Assembly (NCBI RefSeq): GCF_000003815.2
Contig: NC_049997.1
Coordinates: 2,589,237 to 2,653,236 of the forward strand
Reading direction: 5' to 3'
Origin: Branchiostoma floridae
Lineage: Eukaryota > Chordata > Leptocardii > Amphioxiformes > Branchiostomatidae
Length of the DNA: 64,000 nt
Within the stretch, counting starts at the first letter, position 1, and each line of letters starts with the position of its first letter. The notes under the pieces were generated by a model. The model did no database searches, was not told the DNA's origin, and was given only the letters and a program-made list of their open reading frames with translations. The position numbers and the translations under genes are program-made. Shown here piece by piece: positions 12,876-50,032 of this stretch.

Positions 12876-13047
12876 TAGCCTGGTATCCAGCCGTAATATA
12901 GCTCCCGAGTCTCTTCTCTCTGCAATTACGTCTGGCCCCGGTTATTTGAAACCGGTTTCCTGTTACATCACTGAGTAGCTAGCTAAAAAATATTGCGAAG
13001 AGGAGAGAAGAGACTCGGGAGCTATATTACGGCTGGCTACTAGGCTA
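12876..13047. mobile_element. Fold-back MITE with 9-bp target duplication
   Basis: 172 bp. Left arm TAGCCTGGTATCCAGCCGTA... and right arm its near-perfect complement over ~43 bp. Direct CATCTACAC lies on both sides (12867-12875, 13048-13056). A 9-bp duplication suggests a Mutator-like source. Confidence 0.88.
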
Positions 13048-13056
13048 CATCTACAC

Positions 13057-15789
13057 AGTCCTGATTTCATTTCCTACGCGAACATAATTTACCATGCCAT
13101 GTGTGTCGAAAGCAATCAGTAGCTGAAGAACAGGGTGTATCCTGACTATTTTCTGCACGTTCTGCAGATGACACGGTTGGCTGGTTAAGGTACGCTTCCG
13201 CCGGCTAGATCTTTCTTTGCAACAAGGTTGAACTTCTTGAGAATAGACTGAATAAGTGCAGCTAGCTAGTTGTAGCCGCATCCTCAAGACTATCGACTGT
13301 AATGTACCCTTGCCAGGTTTCTGGAACAAACGTGGAATGTGCTGCAGTCTCCCCTTCACCTTGTGGTACTACTTTGTATGCCGATTTACTCACATGCATA
13401 GAAGTGCGATATGTTTTTGCGTGAAAGCGTTAGAAATCAATGCGCGCGCGCATGCCATCCTCTAGATTCATGGGGCGTAACACGAAATTAGTATTCACTT
13501 CTTTTAGTGCAAAGGTCAGTATGACAAAACTTCATGTTGATAGTCACCAGGTCAAGGTTCCCAGCCTCTGTAATTCAACGCCTGAGGGCTATTTCTATTG
13601 ATATCAGCTGTTGGTGGTTCATCTGATAAGGGCATGTCTAAGTCACGGTCAGGTGAAGGCTGTAGATGTACAACATCAGCAAAATGGCTCAAAGTCTTTG
13701 AATACATCTCAGAATCCGGTGCGACAAATTGTCATGTTCCGGTTTTGGTCAAGGTTGTCGATAAAATCAGACATGAGAAAAGTTATGGTACTTGCCTTTT
13801 ATGGAACAGAAACCTTCGGGGCAAAAATACGCATTGCCGTATTTGTTTTACGATGTATGACTTCTAACCCACTCAAATGTATCCACCCTGTCAAGGCGAT
13901 GGTGCGTTTGCCCAGGTTCACACGATAAAAGTGTGAAATATTCCGCTCAGGACGATGCTATGGTTTTTAACTCGCCTTTTGACGTGTCATTGAGGTTATG
14001 GAGAATTAAACTATGCAGTGTGACATAATTTCACCTAAACTGCACGGTCATGGTCGACCCGACGTTACCAGTGATGGACTCATTTTCTAAAGACCGTTGA
14101 CACAGAAGCCAAGGAGAAATTGTCGGTCAAATTGAAAGGACTGCTCAAGGTCTTCACCTGGGATGAATCTTCTAATTCTGATCTCTATGTGTCCGTGATG
14201 TCTTGAATGGTCGCTTACTGTTATGCAAGACGTGCCTGTGGCAAGGGGTCACTTGCATGTCTTCGAAAATGATTTCCAACACAGACCACGTGTTCAGCAC
14301 TATACAGGTATTAGGTAACAATGAGAGAACAAGTTACACTATAGCGGCTTGGTAGTAGAGAAATGACATTATCGATTTTATTGTTGTCATGAGAAAACGC
14401 ATGCATGCCTCGATGATTGTTTTCAAGAGTTTTTGATTGGGTTTGTTTATTAATGAAAGCTCAAATCGCGATCGGCCGCCTGCAGGCCGCTTTTCATTGA
14501 GGGAAAAGGCAAGGGTCAGACAAACTATATAACACAGATACAGTTTACACCATTTAAAGTCCTAATGAGTGTTATAAGTCGTTAAGTTTATATACACAAT
14601 TTGTACATACAGAGAGCTGCTACAGGATTCGAGTCTGTTCATTTGTAACTCGAGCAGTATGAACAGTACGCATGGAAGCGTTTGGAAAGACACATCGGAT
14701 GGGGACTCTTATCTATAGCATGATGTCACTACAGGTGTCAGAAATGCCTGACACTGTCTTGTCTTTTGGCACGGATGAGGGCACCGATGTCTTCTCTCAG
14801 GCAGCCGTCTGATAGAACTGTCAATCACTCTCGTACTGTGACGAACTGTCCATCACACCCGTGCTTCTCCAATAGCGTGGCTTGTTGGGAACTGGCGAGG
14901 GGCCAGTATGCTTCATGTAGCTTACTGCAGGTCTTAGTTTTATCAAAGTTTTGTTTCATAGTTGTGAATCCATACCATTGTGCTCGCATAGTTGGCAACA
15001 CCAAGTGACACACGAGACATGTATGGTTAGTAGAAAGCGCCACTGGACCCAAATTAAAGCGACGCACTGGCAAAATGTTCTAGCGAGCCAAAGATAGTAA
15101 GAGTAGAGGCTTATGCAACAAGAGAGCTTTCCGGTCAAATGACATGGGAAGCGAGTAAGGAGTAACAGAGACAAGCGGCCAGCAGTGGCGTTATTGACTG
15201 TGGGTTCACTAGTACTGCCAAGGCCCTTTGTGATATTGCCTTTGATTTGATTTTAATTCATTCGGCTATATACTATACATACATACACGAATTGCTTTTC
15301 CTGTTGGAAATTCTGATCATAACTGATATCGAGGAAAGATGATTTCTATTAGAGAGGACAGTATTTTTGAAACATGACAAAAATTTGACCATTGTCATGA
15401 TTTGGCCTGTCGTTGACTCCTGAAAGGTAGCTTACAGGCTGGACTGACCCATTGGGACAGGGGTGGTGTAGAAATCCTGTTGTCATATCTATTTTCTGGC
15501 TGATTCTTTATGTCTGTTTTGCGATGGAAAGTCCATTTGGCAGTCCCTATCCTACCATCCATGGAACCGAGGTATTACCTTCTCGCATCAACGGTGTCGT
15601 CTGCTCTATTTGGTTTGATTTGTTTCTTCAGAAACATAATCCGCCAGGTAATTTACGTCATGGTGTCAGGTTGGACATGTTGATCCCCTCTATCTCAAAA
15701 TCGCCCCCTCCTACGCCCTCCACATAGGTGTGTTGTGACACCGCTCCTCATCTTTTTAAGTATGATCAGGTAAACATTGGAAGGCAGAT
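13057..15789. other. Intergenic, no gene seen
   Basis: Frames up to ~105 codons are present but lack splice context, low-complexity bias or recognisable motifs. Confidence 0.5.
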
Positions 15790-16040
15790 CTGAACATGGT
15801 CTCTGGAAGTGGGAACGGAAGGGTCCTGCGTTGGAATCCTGGCATCCTACCGATCTTTTGCCTTTTGGGGAAGGTACTTTGCATGACTTTCCTCACTCCA
15901 CCCAGGTGTGAAAATTGATACCTGATTTCGATTGGGGAGGTGAAAGGCGGTGGGAGGAGAAGGATGGGCCTTGCCGCCCAAACACAGTGGATAACAACCC
16001 ATTGCCCCTAAAGTCTTAGAATAGAAAGGCTTCACCTTTT
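15790..16040 (+). mobile_element. tRNA-derived SINE copy
   Basis: A box-B-like GCGTTGGAATCCTGGC is followed by the body ACTTTCCTCACTCCACCCAG and GATTTCGATTGGGGAGGTGA, typical of a dispersed SINE body; a diverged piece of the same body is near 6800-6870. Assignment from memory of style, not from a search. Confidence 0.5.
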
Positions 16041-17847
16041 ATTTTACCTTCACCCATCGAACGTTACCAACTCCAACGTCTTCACTTTTACGTCCAACAT
16101 ACGATTGAAACTATACCTCTCATTTGGTGGAATGGTGTTATCGCATTACCAATTTGATCAATGTATCCACCAATAGGACGGGGCATATGGCAACCAATAG
16201 CACTATACCGTAACGTTTTTTTCTCTAACTCAGCATTGCAGATTTATAGTCGGTGCATTTGAGGACAATTGGGCCCTGCCATTGCAACGCATGGCAGTAC
16301 GGGTGCTTCGGACCAGAGTTGGTCTGGGACCAGGGCTGGGGATGATATTTGTTACGCCCTTTGCCACGTACAACATACAAGGTTGCCGTGTCATGTTTTT
16401 GTCTGTTTTTTCTTGAATTTAAAGTCTTGAGACATCTCCCCCGGTGTAAGAGGATATCCGTGTGTCCAAGAGTCGTGAACCCTAGGCCGGACAGAAGTGA
16501 CCTCTAACGTTTCCCATAGCTAGAGGTCCGTAGAGTGATGACCAGAGTGGTCCATGGTGACGCCCGCATTGAAACTGGTGGGAGATCTTTCCCACAAGCC
16601 AATACATGTCGACGTATGGTCATCAATTTCTGTCACATTTGCTGACGATCTAATGTCGAACTTTTTTGTTCCCAGCAATGACCTTTACAATCTTGCAATA
16701 CTTTTGAAGTATAGAAGTGTTATAGATAAGTGTGGTCAAGGTCGGATACAGTGTGTTTTGTAACAGTTTACGTTTAGAGGGGGAGGGGGCGGAGGAGAGA
16801 AAATGAAAATTTATACCCTAGTGTACAGTACGCGTGCGTACAGCTGCCATTCAATCCGGCTTAGTACTGGAACATAAACAAATCCAGAAGCCTGATAGAG
16901 GACCTATGCGGCCCCTAGACGGCTCCACTGTACCGTCGGATGTAGGTACTTGTCAGTGGAACATTTCTAAAGAGTTTCAGTGAGGGAGTCTTGGCGTGCC
17001 CAATGACCCCCGGTGAACCGTGCGAATGAAACGTGTTTTGAGACGCAAAGCTCATGCTTTTGGTGTTTGGCTTCAATGTGAACTCGACGAATGAGCGAGA
17101 ATGAGTGCCTGATGTCAAAACAGAGCACTTGTTTTGCCCGTCTAAATGGCTTAAAACACCCAGCTCTAATTGTAGCAGTGCTGATTCAGCTTCTAGTCCT
17201 CCAAGCATTTGTGACGCGCAGCGTAATTCCCAATCCAATTTTGATTTAAGAAAACTGAGAACCATAGCGGGGTTTACTATATATTTACATGTCAAAAATG
17301 CCCTGAAAACGCAAGTGCTTCTTTTATTGCAAGTATTTTGCAAACATTTGCGACAGTGAAATATCCCAGCATAATCGCCAATTCTTACTAAAGAAGACTT
17401 CAAAGACGAAGAAAACTGAGAGCTGTGTTTAGTACCTGTGATAATCCTTTCAGTCAGATACCGTAATGATTACTACGTGTTGCAATAAACTATTACGTTA
17501 CTACTTCCGTCTGGATCTTACGTAAACTAGGCCATGCCCTATTTCCATCCCGAAGCTCTGTTACTCATTCATTAACATCCTTTAATTTACTCGGGGTATT
17601 TAGGCTACCCTGGAGGGTTGGTGGTTTCAGGTTCCACCTTAGACTTGATATCAGACGATAGAATAGACTCGGGAAGTTTCGTTGTCGCTGTCGAATTCCT
17701 GGAGTATTCATGGAATATTCAACTAGATATTTTGGTCAGAAATCATTGTTGTACGAACCAATGTGTTCGTAGGAAACTACAGAACTTATCATGTAGGACC
17801 CTGTCTTATGTTACGTAACTAAAATAGCATTTCACAGAACGAGCTCA

Positions 17848-18806
17848 TTAACCCTATTCAGACCGGGCTTTTTTGGTCATCCCTGGACCGGGGGGGGGGG
17901 GGCTTTTGAGGCCCTCCACTTCTAAGTCCTCTAACTCTTGAACGACGTGCCGTAGGGCCACCAAATTTTCAGGACATGATATCGACATAATATCTGACGT
18001 GTATTTGACGTTTGACGTTACGTTGACGTAAGATGACGTAATTATGACGTCATCAATTTGATTATATCGGCCGGACCCATGAAAAAAGGTATTCTCAGAA
18101 AACTCCAAGTTATACTACAAAAATGTAACAACAAGTGCAGATAACAGAATAATAATGTTTATTACGACTTGTATTGCCAATAGCAACATTGATGACGTCA
18201 TAATGACGTCATAAAATGACGTCATGCACATCTAAGATGCGGGTTAGCTCCGCCATATATATCCACCACCTTGAATTTTAAAACTCCTTTTTTTACAACA
18301 AATAATCACAAAGGGCAATGGAAATAGACTAAATTCATTCATTTAGATGGTTTTTGATGAAAAAATACCAGGTATTTACAAATTTTAAGGGATAATTAGC
18401 TTGTTATTCTTGATCTGGCCATACGGTCCGCCATCTTGGATTTTGGGCTGATGACGTCATCAAATTAGCATAATTTATGCATATATAATTATGAAAGATA
18501 TGCTAAATAATATAAGATTTTATTTATGTACAAAATAGCAGTAATATAGCAAATAAATTTGAAAAATACATTGTTAGAACCAAAAATAGTGATTTTGGGC
18601 AAAACTGCCTGTCAGCAGACGGTTGCCATGGCAACACGAAAAAAATGGAAAATTTGTCAAACTTTTTAAAATTGTTGCCAACAATATTTTAGGAAAACTC
18701 ACCAAATTTGGTGGCGCTAGCGTAAGGCGTTCTGGCGTTATAGGACATCGAAGTGGGCGCGGGCCTCAAAAGCCCCCCCCCCCCCCCCCGGTCTGAATAG
18801 GGTTAA
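17848..18806. mobile_element. 959-bp inverted-repeat element rich in TGACGTCA
   Basis: Ends TTAACCCTATTCAGACCGG and its exact complement, each followed by a G/C run and a TTTTGAGG/CCTCAAAA block. The body is AT-rich with many GACGT repeats and several full TGACGTCA palindromes (near 18048, 18195, 18205, 18218 and 18453). No transposase frame. Confidence 0.85.
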
Positions 18807-18896
18807 CCTGGGCACGAGATGGAATGTTAGATCTCGTTCCCGGAGGATGCTGTTTGTATGGAGTAAAGCCTAAAGGGGAGTTTCTACGGAATCTAG

Positions 18897-19056
18897 TACT
18901 CTCCAAGCAGAGGTTAGGCTCCAGCTATTGACGTTTTTATGTGTTTTCGTCGACCGCGAGACATCAACAAAACGGTACAAAATAGAAAGCCCGATACAAA
19001 CGCATAAAAACGTAACATACAACCAGCCGCGGAGCCTAACCTCTGCTTGGAGAGTA
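18897..19056. mobile_element. MITE with 9-bp target duplication, just upstream of the gene
   Basis: 160 bp. Termini TACTCTCCAAGCAGAGGTTA and complement; direct GGAATCTAG on both sides (18888-18896, 19057-19065). A degraded relative is at about 43075-43190. Confidence 0.88.
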
Positions 19057-19229
19057 GGAATCTAGCTCTAGTACTTTTGCTATCATAGGGCTGATACACT
19101 AATTCCAAGGAGGTTGAAGTGAAAGAGGATTGCTGTGTTCTGACATTTTGATTGATAGCCCTGCCCCACTGACCACACAATCAAGAGTGTCCTGCACGGC
19201 ACAACAAGCACATTGGGTCATTCCTTCTT

Positions 19230-19237
19230 TATAAAAG
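19230..19237 (+). promoter_or_regulatory. Candidate TATA box of the coiled-coil gene
   Basis: TATAAAAG lies about 480 bases before the start codon, upstream of a possible untranslated leader exon. If it is used, transcription would start near 19260. Only position and consensus support it. Confidence 0.35.
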
Positions 19238-19259
19238 GAAGGAAACGGCGACATTCAAA

Positions 19260-19486
19260 GGTCACAAGTCCTTGGGTATTTCAACAAAGAGCTGTCCAGC
19301 ATCGCTTTTGTAGCCAGTCACATTGTCGTCTCTCCTAACTGGAGCGAAACATCGGAACAAAAAGGAAATGGCATGAGAGGGCGGAATATGTAGGGAGCTA
19401 GATACTATTTACTCTGAATGAAATGCCCGTTTCATTTACGAATGTAGTAGTCATTTGTATCACTATCAGACGCTTATTTGCGCGAG
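19260..19486 (+). other. Possible 5' untranslated leader exon
   Basis: The start codon exon is preceded at 19699 by a strong acceptor (long T-run followed by CAG), which implies a spliced leader. The nearest good donor is GAG|GTATGA at 19486/19487, giving a 213-base intron. The left edge is set only by the TATA-like box at 19230. The extent is inferred. Confidence 0.35.
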
Positions 19487-19714
19487 GTATGACGAACTCT
19501 TTTGAATTGGCAACATGCAAAACGTAAAGGCAGCAATTTACAAAAGGTCGGACAAACTGTTAGACATATGATAACTACCAACCAATGAGAAAGAAAGGGA
19601 AGGAATGGTCTTTACTCCTATGTGTGGCTCTTATTGCCGGATGTTCTCTCAAATATTTCTGTCATTTTTCGTAATTTTTGCTGTCTCCTTTTTTTTCAGA
19701 CGACACACTAACAG

Positions 19715-44972
<25,258 letters not shown>

Positions 44973-46190
44973 CCGCAAAATCACCACGTAATGGGATAGT
45001 GGGAGCGTTAGTATAGAATTGCAGTGTGAATTTTAGATAAAAGGCTATTTAGGTCGCCGTCACATGGGTCGTGCGATCGTCGTACGTTAGTGATGCCATA
45101 TAGGATTTTCAAGCTGGCCGTGACAGAACCAACCACCGATATGGGTCCAAAAAAGCATTTGGTGTACAGTTAAACTTTATAGGAGACTTACAATTTGCCC
45201 GAAATTAACGATCGTACGACGATCGCACGACCTAAGTGAGTAAAGGTAACTGATTTGTGTTCTCACATGCGTAACATTTACTACACTAACGGGGATGGGT
45301 GAATCAAGGTGGGGAATTCATTCTAAAATGTATAGGAAAATCTCGCTGCCCGATGATCTTTCTAGTTACTTCTACAAAGGTAGAATGACACTCGGAAGGA
45401 AACCTAGTGTGTAAGTTTTGTTTCGTAGGATGATAACAGCTTAAAAGGTTGCATACTAGAGAAATTATTCTTAATTTGCTTGTATACGTTGCTGCATAAT
45501 AATAACGAAAGGTATTCTTTAAAACGGTCATATTGTTGGTTGGTTGGTTGGATAGTTGTTATTACAACTTTGGCTTAATGAGCTAGGAATTTTATTGATT
45601 TTTAAGCTTAATCTATAATTACGTTAACCTACAACAAATGAAACTAAATTCATATTTACTATTAATTTCTTATTAAGGTATGTTGATGTTTTATGTAAAG
45701 AAATAAGATTGTGATTTGTCAAATCTAATGTGGAATCGATTACAGAAAATTCTATTGATGTTGAAATTTTCAAACCAAACAAGCATCAGGTAATCCTTAA
45801 TACAAATGTCACTTATTCAATGATATTCGTTTTCCTTACAAAATTACGACGTAGACGATTATGATATTAAGACAAGAACGGCCATCTAACATGATGAATA
45901 AGCTTATAGTAATGGTTCGTGTATTATCTAGATCAAATTATAGACATGTCCACAATATTGCTCTATACAACTACCGCATTTGCTAGAATTAGTATACGTA
46001 CCATGTTTTGCTTCATAACTGTAACATTTAGTAGGGTATAAGTTTTGTTCGATGCATTGTTTCATCGGAAGATTTCGGAACCATTAAGAAGGCGAGGGTA
46101 CGACCCCGCTCCGTGGAACAGAGTTATTCTATTTTGTATATACGAATACGAGATTAAACAGGTACGTAAATAAACTACCTCTTTTAATAC
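44973..46190 (+). other. Likely 3' untranslated region with candidate poly(A) signals
   Basis: AT-rich sequence after the stop, no ORF of note. ATTAAA at 46153-46158 and AATAAA at 46169-46174 are candidate poly(A) signals. A MITE at 45060-45238 lies inside. The true 3' end is unknown. Confidence 0.35.
45060..45238. mobile_element. MITE with ATCGTCGTACG arms
   Basis: Left arm CACATGGGTCGTGCGATCGT..., right arm its complement ending GCACGACCTAAGTGAG. A partial relative is at 60606-60660. Confidence 0.8.
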
Positions 46191-48535
46191 CAAACAGACT
46201 ACTCGTCGCTTTGTGTAATGATATCTTGAAAGGGTTTAACAATGCACATAAAAGAGTTGGGGTCACCATCAACCTTCTAGACCACCCAGCTCTGTGAAAT
46301 CAAACCTAATACGTTCCAGGCGAAGGAAATTGTCACTTTAGGTTAACTCTGTTTTGAAACGAACTTGGCAGTGTGCAATTGCTGCATACATGAGCTCAGC
46401 CGCATGTCGGCGCTGTGACACAGTAAGAACACTATGTATAGTTCGACTTGAATTTTGATACCGTGTCCTACAAGAACTTGAAGGCCACGTCAAAGACATG
46501 ACTGTTGGAAGGTATCGCTGCTAGCAAATTATTTCTCTTACTCTTTCTTTTCTTTTATTACCCTTTTAAAAGACAAGCTAAGTGTCCGTTTAACAGGTAT
46601 TCGCGTATGTACATTGATAAAAGCACAAAGCTAATGCCTATTTTCAGTTCAGTTCAGATCACTAAACAGAAGGGAATTGCTCTTGACTTACAATCCATGC
46701 ACAGAACGGTGCTGTGGTACACCCTTTGATGACTACCATTACCACTATACCTGTAACAAAAGCTTCCGGCCCACCGTGCTAGAGTAACATCAAACCCTTT
46801 GCCGGTAGTTTTTATGTAAGTGCCCCGGTTTATTTTCTTGTCCTGCCGAAAGACGGTTGGAATGAGAATGGCATCGCACGTATTCTGTACGCTTCAATTC
46901 TCATTGTGAAACAAGACGTTCAAAATAGACTATTTGAAAGACTGCACGTTTCCTAACAATATGGCAACAAACTAGCTCTACACCGAAAATAAATAGCACA
47001 CATTTAGTGGGTGCCTGACTTACAATGCGTTTATTGTGTAAACAGTGTAATATTTCTCGATCCTAATTCCTCTTATTTTAAAAGACAAATTTTACGTTTC
47101 ATACCTCAGGGGTAAAATCGGTTCATTCTATATTATAGATAATTCTACGAAATCATCTAACGTTATTTCCAAAAGGTAAGTATTTGGGCATTCGTATGTT
47201 ATGATAGCCATATTATAAAGGTTTTGTACAATAGCATTTTCGTGAACAGCTACCATGTGAATAACAACAAACAATCTTGTGTATATTCTACGATTTTAGT
47301 CATTGAAGAAGCCAAGTACTTCTATTTTCTCAGCACCCTATTAAAACAATTGATGAAACTCCCTTAAGGCTGTCATCCCACCAATACTATTAATGAGCCC
47401 TCCCGGCTGAACTAGACCACATAGAACTTTGGCAATTGCAAGTCTTTCTGTAGACGATACGAAGTGAATAGACGTCTTTTTTCTACTCGATGACTTCAAA
47501 TGCAGAAATTACTTTAAAGGTAAGGCAAGTCATTTTTCGTACGGCTATTCCTTGAGATTTGATTCTTGCATCAAATCTTTATCTATATGCATGATCCGGT
47601 GAAGCACGACATTCACGATTGTTTTCAGCATTACTGTATGTATCTGTGAGACCTCAAAAACAAACCAACTCATTCTTATTAGCTTTAGACTATTAGACTA
47701 TGAGTATTCTGGTTCTTTTGTGATGTATAGTGTTAACTAATTATAATTCAATTTATCTGTAAAGATTAGTATGGTGGCCTAATGAATGCTGCTATGAAAA
47801 TTTCTTTGGAAAATCAGAAATTTTATTCGTGTGTATTTGGAAGGGAGGCAGCAAGTCATCGTCTGAATATGTCCACCACATCCTGTAGGTGTGGAACAGG
47901 GTTGCCTTTGAAATTGTACTTACGCGGTTTACAACAACATTTTAGAAACTCTTTCGTGACCATGACTAAGTCAGCCTTCAATGATGAATAGGAGTGTCAA
48001 TTCATTTGGGGCTACTACGGAGAACAGTTGAGAGAGATGCTTTGTCATCACAAGGGATGCATATATAGGAGCCATGTGATACCAAATGGATTCCCTTTTG
48101 ACATATCGTGTCGTCATCTTCTTTTACAAGTTTAGTGCCAAGTACACACTGTTTGCCTTCTTACAAAGACCTTCTGTATCTTGTACAAACTGACATTGTA
48201 CCTATGTGTGTTGTACCAAAGGGGCTATCTGGTTCATTTCGAGTGTCGAGATGGTAGAATAGACTAATCTTGTACTACCAAGTGCCAAATACCAAGGGCA
48301 TTCAATTTTAGAGGTAGGGGCACTTTGAGGTGTTTTTGTCAGACCTAAAGCTATTAAGTGGCAAAGCTTACACTGTGCGATTAGAAACATTTAATTGATT
48401 TTACAGCAATGTTGGCTGTGGCATTCTTGTGAAATTGATTGGTCGCGCGAGATTTGGCGAGGTCACGCGCGTGGATCAGATCTCGTTTGTTCACGCGTGA
48501 CTTGAGGGAGTGAGAAGTGTTCGGCGAGGCCTGAT
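46191..48535. other. Intergenic, AT-rich, no gene seen
   Basis: Only short frames. No repeats stand out apart from scattered A/T runs. Confidence 0.5.
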
Positions 48536-48539
48536 CTGT

Positions 48540-48712
48540 AGTCCCTTCCAGACTGACTACGCTGGCTATTATGAGGGAGATAATTTGCCAGGGGTTTTGC
48601 TACGAAATGAGTTGGTCGGAAAAATGAACTTAAGCGTAGACTGACTCCCTTGGCCAATTTACCGATTTTTTTGCTGAATTCTGCGATCCCCGCACCCCCG
48701 TAGGAAGGCCAA
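48540..48712. mobile_element. Dispersed element family R2, copy 1
   Basis: CAGACTGACTACGCTGGCTATTAT ... ATAATTTGCCAGGGG ... CTGACTCCCTTGGCC ... CGTAGGAAGGCC. Matches 58087-58274 in the same orientation and 49905-51745 inverted. Confidence 0.75.
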
Positions 48713-49097
48713 CCCGAACTGCACCGCTGAGTCCGCCACGGGAAACCACCAGGTCACAGGTTGTGGGGAAAGCATCTCAGACCTTCGTCACATGAAACTT
48801 CAAAACGAACAAGGGGCTTTTGATTAATCCAATTAAACACACATGTCTAGTTTGCCAAGAAAAACAACATATCAAATATGTAACTGTGGCCCAAGTTTAC
48901 TTAAGTTTCTAGATCTGGACTATTGCCATAGACATTCCAAATTAGCAGTGTATGACTTCAAAGGACATAAGAAAACAAGGGAGCTTTTCAGTTCTCGAGG
49001 TATTCATTCAGTGTAAAGAAAAGGTAATAAGCACACAAGTAAGACTAAAAAATCCTTCTTTTGACCGTCATAAAGTAAAGTCGATCGTTTCTGCCGG

Positions 49098-49356
49098 ATA
49101 AGATAAGATAAAAGCTTTTACCTCCAATTTGGGCAGCTCTTTATTTGATTTAATACCATTGTTGGTCTTTTTGGATGGTCCGGAGCCGTATAGTCGAGGA
49201 CGTCTTAATGCGACTCCGTATGTTTGTCAAATCTGATTTAAAAGTGTTCTCATAAGGTACCTTGACGACCTCCTCCTGTAGACTATTCCACGAGCCCCTT
49301 GTACGGTTTCTGAAGTAAAAGTGTAGCCGTATGGTGGTTCTTGCGGGAATTCTTTT
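49098..49356 (-). pseudogene. LINE 3' end with C-terminal ORF2 remnant
   Basis: The minus-strand frame ending at TAA 49150-49152 reads RTTIRLHFYFRNRTRGSWNS and continues LQEEVVKVPYENTFKSDL. This is the pattern (F.NR...WNSL...VV....FK..L) seen at the C-terminus of many Jockey/CR1/L2-like LINE reverse transcriptases. AATAAA and an (ATCTT)n tail follow. Truncated, non-functional. Confidence 0.65.
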
Positions 49357-49664
49357 GGATTAAGTTTTCCTTCAGTTCTTTATTTTCTTAACAGAACTTC
49401 TTTGGGATGAACCATACATGTAAATGAAAGGAACCCGCATGACCGAAGACATCGGATCTTTTGTCCCTGCTCTCTTCCCAACGCTGTGCTTATACAGGTG
49501 CCAGGTGCACTCGTGCAAGTCTGTATAGTTCAGCGGCAAGACAAAAGTACATTGATCAATGTCAAATGACTTTGGGACAAAGCACGCCCCTCCCAATACT
49601 TTGCAAATTGCCGTGTATACGGTGTTATTTGGGAATCCCTATTGGCTGGCGCGGTGTCCCGTAT

Positions 49665-49884
49665 ACCCCCTTTCCACTAGGACGGCGCTCTCGCCGCGCT
49701 CTCTCTGTGACCTCAAATTTCTCAGACCGCTCAACGAATTGTGTAGAAAAGAAATGATTTTTACACTTTGTATGTTTTAATGTATGATATACCTAGTATG
49801 GAATCAAAGGATACATATATCATATTTAGCTATAGGTCGCAGTGAGAGTGCATCGCGATCGCCGTCTAGGGGAAAAGGGGGCCT
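49665..49884. mobile_element. MITE with CCCCCTTTCCACTAG termini, copy 1
   Basis: Inverted ends (CCCCCTTTCCACTAG / CTAGGGGAAAAGGGGG), inner CGCTCTC and GCGATCGCC parts, GTGACCTC/GGTCGCAG blocks. Relative at 53009. Confidence 0.75.
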
Positions 49885-49904
49885 TAGTAGCAGTTATAGC
49901 CGCC

Positions 49905-50032
49905 ATTAGCCTTCTTACGGGGGTACGAGGATCGTAGAATTTGTTTTTTAAAAATCGAGAAATTGGCCAGGGGAGTCAATTTAGGTTCATGTTTCCCCTC
50001 CGGATGTGCGGCCGACCGACTCCTCTGGCAAC
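49905..50032 (-). mobile_element. Dispersed element family R2, copy 2, left part
   Basis: The sequence up to CCGACCGACTCCTCTGGCAACAAAACTCCCCTGGTAA is the inverted counterpart of 58140-58274. It runs directly into the 50-bp array, and the far end of the element resumes after the array at about 51715. Confidence 0.75.

Noticed and set aside
16915-17403. 162-codon minus-strand ORF
   Set aside because: No domain, splice context or biased composition; frames of this length are expected by chance a few times in 64 kb.
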